From Gnetum montanum (Eukaryota; Streptophyta; Gnetopsida; Gnetales; Gnetaceae), in NCBI GenBank assembly GCA_015680685.1, contig MNCI01029492.1:1549256-1613255 (forward strand): a stretch of DNA of 64,000 nucleotides, given 5' to 3'. Positions 58,190-64,000 of the stretch are shown here, in pieces. The stretch's first letter is position 1. Each line of letters opens with the position of its first letter. The notes under the pieces are model-generated. The model saw nothing but the letters and a program-made list of their open reading frames with translations, was not told the origin of the DNA and made no database searches. The translations under genes and the position numbers were made by a program.

Positions 58190-58930
58190 CAAAACTAAAA
58201 GAAGTAGTTAAGCAAGAGTTGGAGAAATTGCTAAAGGCAAGATTCATCTATCCTATTGCGAATAGTGAATGGGTTAGTCCCTTAGTAATTGTTCCAAAGA
58301 AGGGGGTCAAATGGTGAGTCGACATTAACATCTGGATGTTGAATGCTACTACATTCAAAGATCACTTTCCTCTGCCATTTGTTGATCAAGTCCTAGACAC
58401 CATTGCAGGACATGAATATTACAATTTTCTAGGGTGGATACAATAGATACAATCAGATCTACATTGCACCAGAGGACAAGGAGAAACCAACGTTCAGTAG
58501 TTCATGGAAAACATTTTCCTACAAGCAAATGTCCTTTGGTCTTTGTAATGCGCCAGCTACCTTCCAGAGATTGGTACTAAGCATCTTCTAGAAGTAGATA
58601 GGAAATGACGTAGAGGTATTTATGGATGTTTTTCTAACATATGGGTTGGATTTCAATCAAGCACTAGACCGGTTAGAGTAGGTACTGAAAAGATATATAG
58701 AAACCAACCTTAAGCTTAGCTAGCAGAAGAGCCATCTCATGGTCTAGGATGGTATAGTGTTGGAACATAAAATCTCCCATAAAGGTATTGAGATAGATCT
58801 TGAAAAGATTAGAGTCATACAAAACATCACTCAAAAGGCCATAGATAGTAAAAGACATGAGATCATTCTTGTACCACATGAGATATTATAGGAGATTTAT
58901 AGAAAAGTTTTCTAAGATAGTGAAACTGCT
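58190..58930 (+). pseudogene. Reverse transcriptase of element E (decayed)
   Basis: Ty3/gypsy RT motifs appear in order: EVVKQELEKLLKARFIYPI, SEWVSPLVIVPKKGV, NATTFKDHFPLPFVDQ, GYNRYNQIYIAPEDKEK, FGLCNAPATFQR (about 58534-58569), then VFMDVF at 58616-58633 where the catalytic YMDD box should be. The second Asp of the box is Val. Stops and a frame change near 58440 confirm a dead enzyme. Confidence 0.85.
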
Positions 58931-59063
58931 TGTAAAATTCATGAAGAAGGATTTACCTTTTAGATGGATAGAGTCATGCGAAAAGGCATTTGAAGCCCTA
59001 AAATAAAAACTAGTGTAGATACCAATCCTTCAAGCTTTAGATTGATCTAGACCTTTTCACATC

Positions 59064-59459
59064 ATGACTGATGCTTGCAACTATGTGCTTGGTGTAGTTT
59101 TGACACAATTAGATGATCGAAAGAGACCTTACTATAGACATTGTGAAAACTGGACCATCACTAGAGCACAATTAAACTACACCAGAATAGAAAAGGAGTT
59201 GATGGCTATGGTGTATGTGCTTGAAAAGTTTAGACATTACGTGTTTGGATATCAAATTTATGTCCATATTGATCATAGTATCATTCGATTTCTTATGAAA
59301 AAATTAGTAGTCAGTCTTAGAGTGATAAGATGGCTTGTTATCTTACAAGAATTTGACATCATGATGATCAACAAAAAGGAAACTAAAAATGTGGTAGTTG
59401 ATCATCTATCAAGGTTAAAATGGGATTTTGAAGATCAAGTAAAACATTTATCAAATTGA
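59064..59459 (+). pseudogene. RNase H of element E (open frame)
   Basis: A 131-codon open frame reads MTDACNYVLGVVLTQLDD, YTRIEKELMAMVYVLEKFRH, IYVHIDHSIIRFLM and VVDHLSRL. The Asp-Glu-Asp residues expected for RNase H are present. VVDHLSRL is the connection to integrase seen in Athila-like elements. It is the best preserved pol segment of E, but it is cut off from RT by stops. Confidence 0.85.
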
Positions 59460-59659
59460 TTCCTCAATGAAGATTTGTTTATCAAAACAGTACAGGTTGT
59501 AAGTACAACAAAGAAGCCATGGACTACAGAGTATCTGACTTATTTATCAACATAAGAGCTTCCTATTGAATGGACTAAGAAGCAATGAGAACAATTCATT
59601 AATAGAGGAAAAAGATATAAGGAAATCAATGGCAATCTGTACAAGATCTGTGTAGATGA

Positions 59660-60720
59660 GCTCGTTAGATGGTGTGTGCCAAAATGTGACCAATAAAGAG
59701 TCTTATAGGATGCCCATGAAGGTCCATGTGATGGCCACTATGTAGGGTGCAAAATGACACTCAAATTGATGATGGCAAGAATGCCCATACTTTTGTGCAA
59801 TCTTGTGAGCAATGCCAAAGAGATGGTAGAATTACAACTAAATATGAAGGACCACAACACTAGATACAACCACTTAAACCTTTTGACATATGGGGAATTA
59901 ATTTCATGGGGCCCATAACACCAATGTTGAATGGAAAAGGATATATAAATGTGACTGTGGATTATTGTACTAAGTGGGAAAAGGTAGTAGTAGTTAAAGA
60001 TTGTACAACAAAGATAGCTGTTAAATTTTTTGAATAGCATGTGGTGAATAGATTTGAAGTACCAAGAATGCTTATATTAGATATCGAGACTAACTTCACT
60101 GGTGCTACATTCAAAAAGATCGTGCAACAACTTGGGGTGAACCACAAGCTAACAACACCATATCATCCCCAAGCAAATGGCCAAGCTAAAGTTACTAACT
60201 AGGAAATTACTAGGATACTCATTGGAATGGTTAGTAGGTTTAGAAAGGACTGAAGCACTAAATTGAATGATGCTCTAAGGGCCTATAGGACATCTTGAAA
60301 ACTACCTATAGGGTACTCACCATATGAGTTAGTTTATGGCAAGTTGCCAATGCTCCTAATCCAAGTAAAGCTCCACACCCTAGCTACTACTAGTGAACTT
60401 GATCTTGACTTGAGCTTAGCCCAACAAGAACACCTCATGAATCTAAACCTTTTGGACAAGAACAAGCTTGTCGCACTCATGAGTAATGAAGTTCATAAAC
60501 ATTACTCCAAAATTATGCAGGATACAAGGATAAGGCAAGTAGCTATAAAACCAGGTGATAAGGTCCTTTACTATAATCCTAATCATTACCCCAAAAGCTA
60601 AATTTTAGACACTTTGGGAGGGACCATACATTATTCAAGTCATTTATCCATTTGGTGCCTTACATATCTACCACCCTTCTTGTTCACATAAGCTTATTCT
60701 TATCAATATCCAATCTACCT
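59660..60720 (+). pseudogene. Integrase of element E (decayed)
   Basis: The zinc-binding part reads HEGPCDGHY then CEQCQRDGRI near 59800. In the core, WGINFMGP (near 59895) has Asn where the first catalytic Asp belongs. LILDIETNF keeps the second Asp. HPQANGQAKVTN (near 60170-60200) has Lys in place of the catalytic Glu. YRTS, KLPIGYSPYELVYGKLP and KPGDKVLYYN follow. The frame ends near 60774-60810 with SHGGVNLELYVLY. The enzyme cannot be active. Confidence 0.85.
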
Positions 60721-60810
60721 AATCACCTTCTAGATATTCTATCTTTAGTTTAACTAATCGTAATGATAGTCATGGGGGTGTTAATTTGGAACTATATGTA
60801 CTTTACTAAA

Positions 60811-62240
60811 TTTTTCATTTTCATTGCATTTTTCACATTTTTTTTGATATTTTCTCATTCTTTTATACTTTCTCATTTCTAAAATTTTCAAATATTCTTT
60901 AACATTTTTCAATTCTTTAATGATTTTTCATTCTTCACATATTTTTCCAACTTTTACTATCTATTTTCATACTTTGTTTTCATTTCCTTTGTATATAATT
61001 TTGAGTGCTAATAAAACACATTAAGAATAAGGCACGATGTAGTCCAATAAGGTGAAGATTTCTCTATGTTATCAAGTCATAAGGGATTGATTATTTGAAT
61101 AGTAAGACCACAACATTCATCCATTCATTCCATTAATAAGAGGTTCTTACCACGGCCATAATGATAGTCTTGTCACGATACAACTAAGAACAAACTCGTG
61201 ATGATTATGCCTAGACCAAAAAGTGAAGAACCAAGAGGGAATGTCAAGGGTGTGACATTAAGGGGATTTTTGGACTCTCTTGGATTACTTCTGTTAATTC
61301 TATATTGTCACTTAGATTCTATTATATCCTTGTAGATCTAACGAAAAATGGGAGTAAGAGTAAAATAAGTGATGCCTTACCATGTCATTGAAAAGACATG
61401 TTACCCATGCCTAAAGGTAGGCAGCTTCTCAAGAATCTAAAAAATAAAAAAGTGTAATGAATAAACTCCTCCCTTGAATAATATGCCAAGTGGTAATACT
61501 CTTTGCAACAGTGGTAGTCTTACAGTTGTAATTCTAAGAGATGAGACAATGCGATGTCACTAAAATGTGGTCTAAACTTGGTTTGAATCTTGGAAAAAAA
61601 GGCTAATGATTACTTTAACCACTAATAAAATATAAAGAATTCATTATGCCTATGGTAAGATACCTCATGTCCCTATTTCTGTGATCCCTTCTAAGTCCAT
61701 TTCATCTCACTATGTGAATAATCATAACTTGTGGCTTTGTGTAACATAGTGTAATTTTCCCAACTTGGTGATACTAATATGTGTGTTTTGCTAAATAAGT
61801 ATGCATTACATTCAACTCCTTACGTGTCGAAGGACACTTTTAGATGGGATTATGCAAGGGCATTAAGGGCTAGATCTTGCTTTGAGGAGGACCCACTTAT
61901 ATAACTGTTGTCTCTTATACTTGCCAAGGGATTCCACATCATCTTGAGCCTTCCAACAACAATAAACATTAATAAAAAAGTTCCCTTAACATTCAAACTA
62001 TTTGTTTCAATAACATGAATTCATTACCCATCTCATCCATCTTATCAAAAATTACTAAACTTTCATAGCTCGAGATTCCTTCTTTATATACTTTTCATGT
62101 CAAATTTTTGAAAAATATGCATCTTTCCTAGACCAAGATCCTTTGAATGCATCTTATATCTTCCAAACTTTCAAAATGAATCATTTTTGCTCATGAAAAT
62201 TCAATGGAAAATTTGAAAATTTCACCTATTGTAGCGCACA
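60811..62240 (+). other. Conserved non-coding block of element E
   Basis: A T-rich start is followed by CCATTAATAAGAGGTTCTTAC near 61130, GGGTGTGACATTAAGGG at 61248-61264 and GACAATGCGATGTCACT near 61545, matching C and D. No coding frame is supported. Confidence 0.6.
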
Positions 62241-62440
62241 AAAACTATATATATGTGAGGACTTAGCGAAATTTTTCATTTTTAGCTTTTGAAGAGAGGG
62301 GAGAGTTTTTGCAATTTTTTCTCTTGAATTTTATGCTCTGACCTCCCAACTTCCAACACCCATAACTTCACACTTGTAGCTCTAATTTTTGCGATTCTTG
62401 AATCCTATTGATCATGGAACTCTCAACTTAGTCGTGGGGG
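62231..62440 (+). promoter_or_regulatory. Internal TATA and leader of element E
   Basis: ACTATATATATG near 62243-62254 and TTAGTCGTGGGGG at 62428-62440 match the cassette and leader of element D. No GATATC palindrome precedes the TATA here, only GTAGCGCAC, so this copy of the cassette is degraded. It lies about 550 nt before the 3' ORF. Confidence 0.5.
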
Positions 62441-62795
62441 TGTGCTAATTGTGATATTACAAAAATTAAAGTTAGGATGTGCTAATGCTTGGAATGTATT
62501 TTAAGGGTAAGACTAAAGGAAAAATTAAAAATTTTTAATAAAAATCAAGCAAAAAACACTTAAATAATTCTCTTAATAAGCCATGCTAAATATTATGAGC
62601 CATAAACAAAAACAAAATGGACAATTGTGAAGGATTATAAGCAAATTAACGCCTATGGGGTTTCTTTTTGGAAATTTTTCTAACTATGTAATCATAATGA
62701 GCTAAGAATTGATTTAATTAAGGATGTGAGAAAGGAAAGTAGTTATCCAAATCAAAGTAAAAATTTTAATAATTCTCATATCCTTAAAGATTGTA

Positions 62796-64000
62796 GATGA
62801 CCACAAAGAGAGGAGCAACTGGAGGACCCTCATAGTTGGCAAGCAAGACTAAGAGGCCAAGGAAGAGGCCAAAAAGGAGAGCAATATCTAGAATAGGAAG
62901 CCCAATCCTTCAACATTCATCAGGAGACAATTGGTACTGAGCATTCAGCCCAAGCGAAGGTGGAAGAATTGCAAGCACAAGGACAATGCCTCAAACTGTC
63001 ATCGAAATGCCTCCAGATCATCTAAGAGAAGTCAATCTTGACCATAGTGATCGTGGATATGAACTTTGGCCCATTTGTAGAATTTTTTCCAGAAGTGATA
63101 AGGACACAACTCCAAGTGTCACTACTATGGCCCATACTTTCAGATAGTTGTAAATTGTATTTAGGGGAGACCTACCAATTATGGCATAATAAAGAAGAAA
63201 TGCTACAGTTAACATAGAAGGATTCTCTATTTCATATTCAGTTAAGGCAATAGCTAAAGCCCTAAATGTGTCTAATGAAGGGACAAAAGTAGCACTCTTT
63301 CCACTAGGTTAAATACAGAAACTAGAAAATTGTGGTTGAAAAGGGCATATGGCAAAGAGAATAAGGAGTACAAAGAGTTAACTTTGGAGGAAAGAATTTA
63401 TTTTAAAATTGGCACATATCACTTATTTCCCACCAAATGACTAAATAGGCTATCCACATATGTAGCCAGAGGAAGTGCGATCTCGATGGAAAAATATAAT
63501 GCAAACCTTGCACAACTCTATTTCATGGAGATCTAGAGGCAGTTTGAAGAAAAGAAGGTAGGGAAGTTGATATTACCATTTCCTTGCCTAATCAGGAAGC
63601 TGAGTAAACGTGTTGGAATCCTAGGGTACACCAGTGACGTCCTTAGAAAAGCTTAGAATGCTTCATATGCTAAAATTCTCAAGCCAACACAACAAAAGAA
63701 AGATCATGTGGAAGAACATACAAATGTTGCAACAAAAAGAACAATAGTAGCAGCAAGTTCCATCACTATCACCATAGGATTATAAGCCATCCATGAGTCA
63801 TTTGCAACAAATTGCATAGACCATTAGTTGGGGAATGTGTGAGGAGGCCAACCTCTATAGAGTAATTGATAGTTCCATTTAACCAATAGTTACCACAAGT
63901 ATTGCAAGTGAATAAATATCCTTATAGTTAGGAGGCAGGGACCAATGATCATAATAGATCTCTAGGAACACTGCATCATTCCAAGTGGTGCTCAAAATTG
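62796..64000 (+). pseudogene. 3' ORF of element E, 5' part (runs off the window)
   Basis: ATG at 62796 follows GATTGTAG, as in C and D. Despite stops and shifts, the frames parallel the 3' ORF of D: FSISYSVKAIAKALNVS, LTLEERIYFKIGTYH-like, FPCLIRKL-like, and YKPSMSHLQQIA near 63785-63815. The coiled-coil part would lie beyond the window end. Confidence 0.6.

Larger units (their letters stand above)
53690..64000 (+). mobile_element. Element E: Athila-like LTR retrotransposon with full gag-pol and 3' ORF (decayed, runs off the window)
   Basis: From the 5' LTR the plus strand holds a primer site, gag, protease, RT, RNase H, integrase, a non-coding block, a TATA remnant and the start of the 3' ORF. 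This is the complete gene set of which B, C and D keep only parts. The order PR-RT-RH-IN is that of Ty3/gypsy, and the primer site and RNase H/integrase phrases point to the Athila lineage. Catalytic residues are lost and stops are frequent. The 3' LTR lies beyond base 64000, so no target duplication can be checked. The LTR start is not resolved: it lies between a TGATGATC at 53548 and about 53700. Confidence 0.85.

Overview
The window reads as nuclear DNA of a land plant with a large, repeat-dominated genome. It holds one clear host gene in 64 kb, a P-class PPR gene. The rest is mostly L1-type and RTE-type LINE remnants and Athila-like Ty3/gypsy LTR retrotransposons carrying a tRNA-Asp-type primer-binding site. 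A gymnosperm or other large-genome seed plant is plausible, but nothing here fixes the species. There are two assembly gaps (22567-22694 and 36980-37555).

Layout. 1-2690: 5' part of a minus-strand L1-type LINE (ORF1 and the ORF2 endonuclease). 3341-6090: a plus-strand RTE tail and an L1 remnant; the L1 is split by a minus-sense solo LTR (4345-5322) with a GAGAG target duplication. 6989-9783: a two-exon PPR gene whose short last intron appears to be GC-AG. 9784-26251: low-density AT-rich DNA with an RTE fragment, possible SINEs, small tandem duplications, a promoter-like GC-richer island (about 20.2-21.6 kb) and a two-copy dispersed repeat. 26252-42631: element C (minus strand, TSD TTAGT), with element B (30696-37862, minus strand, TSD ATAGT) nested inside it. 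44720-53450: element D (plus strand, TSD TTTAG). From about 53.7 kb to the window end: element E (plus strand, 3' end outside the window).

B, C, D and E are one family with different gene content. E carries decayed gag, protease, RT, RNase H, integrase and a 3' ORF. C and D keep gag and the 3' ORF but lack all of pol. B keeps gag and protease and lacks RT, integrase and the 3' ORF. All four share a non-coding block after gag/pol. C, D and E share a second TATA cassette about 500-550 bp before the 3' ORF.

The most notable signal is in the LTRs. Downstream of the TATA box, in the part that would be transcribed into the 5' leader, every sub-family carries a hairpin whose stems differ in sequence but stay complementary. 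It occurs once in C, D and E, twice in the solo LTR and three times in B. The short U3 regions carry clusters of GATATC palindromes. In C and D the internal cassette uses the same variant of that motif as the element's own LTR.
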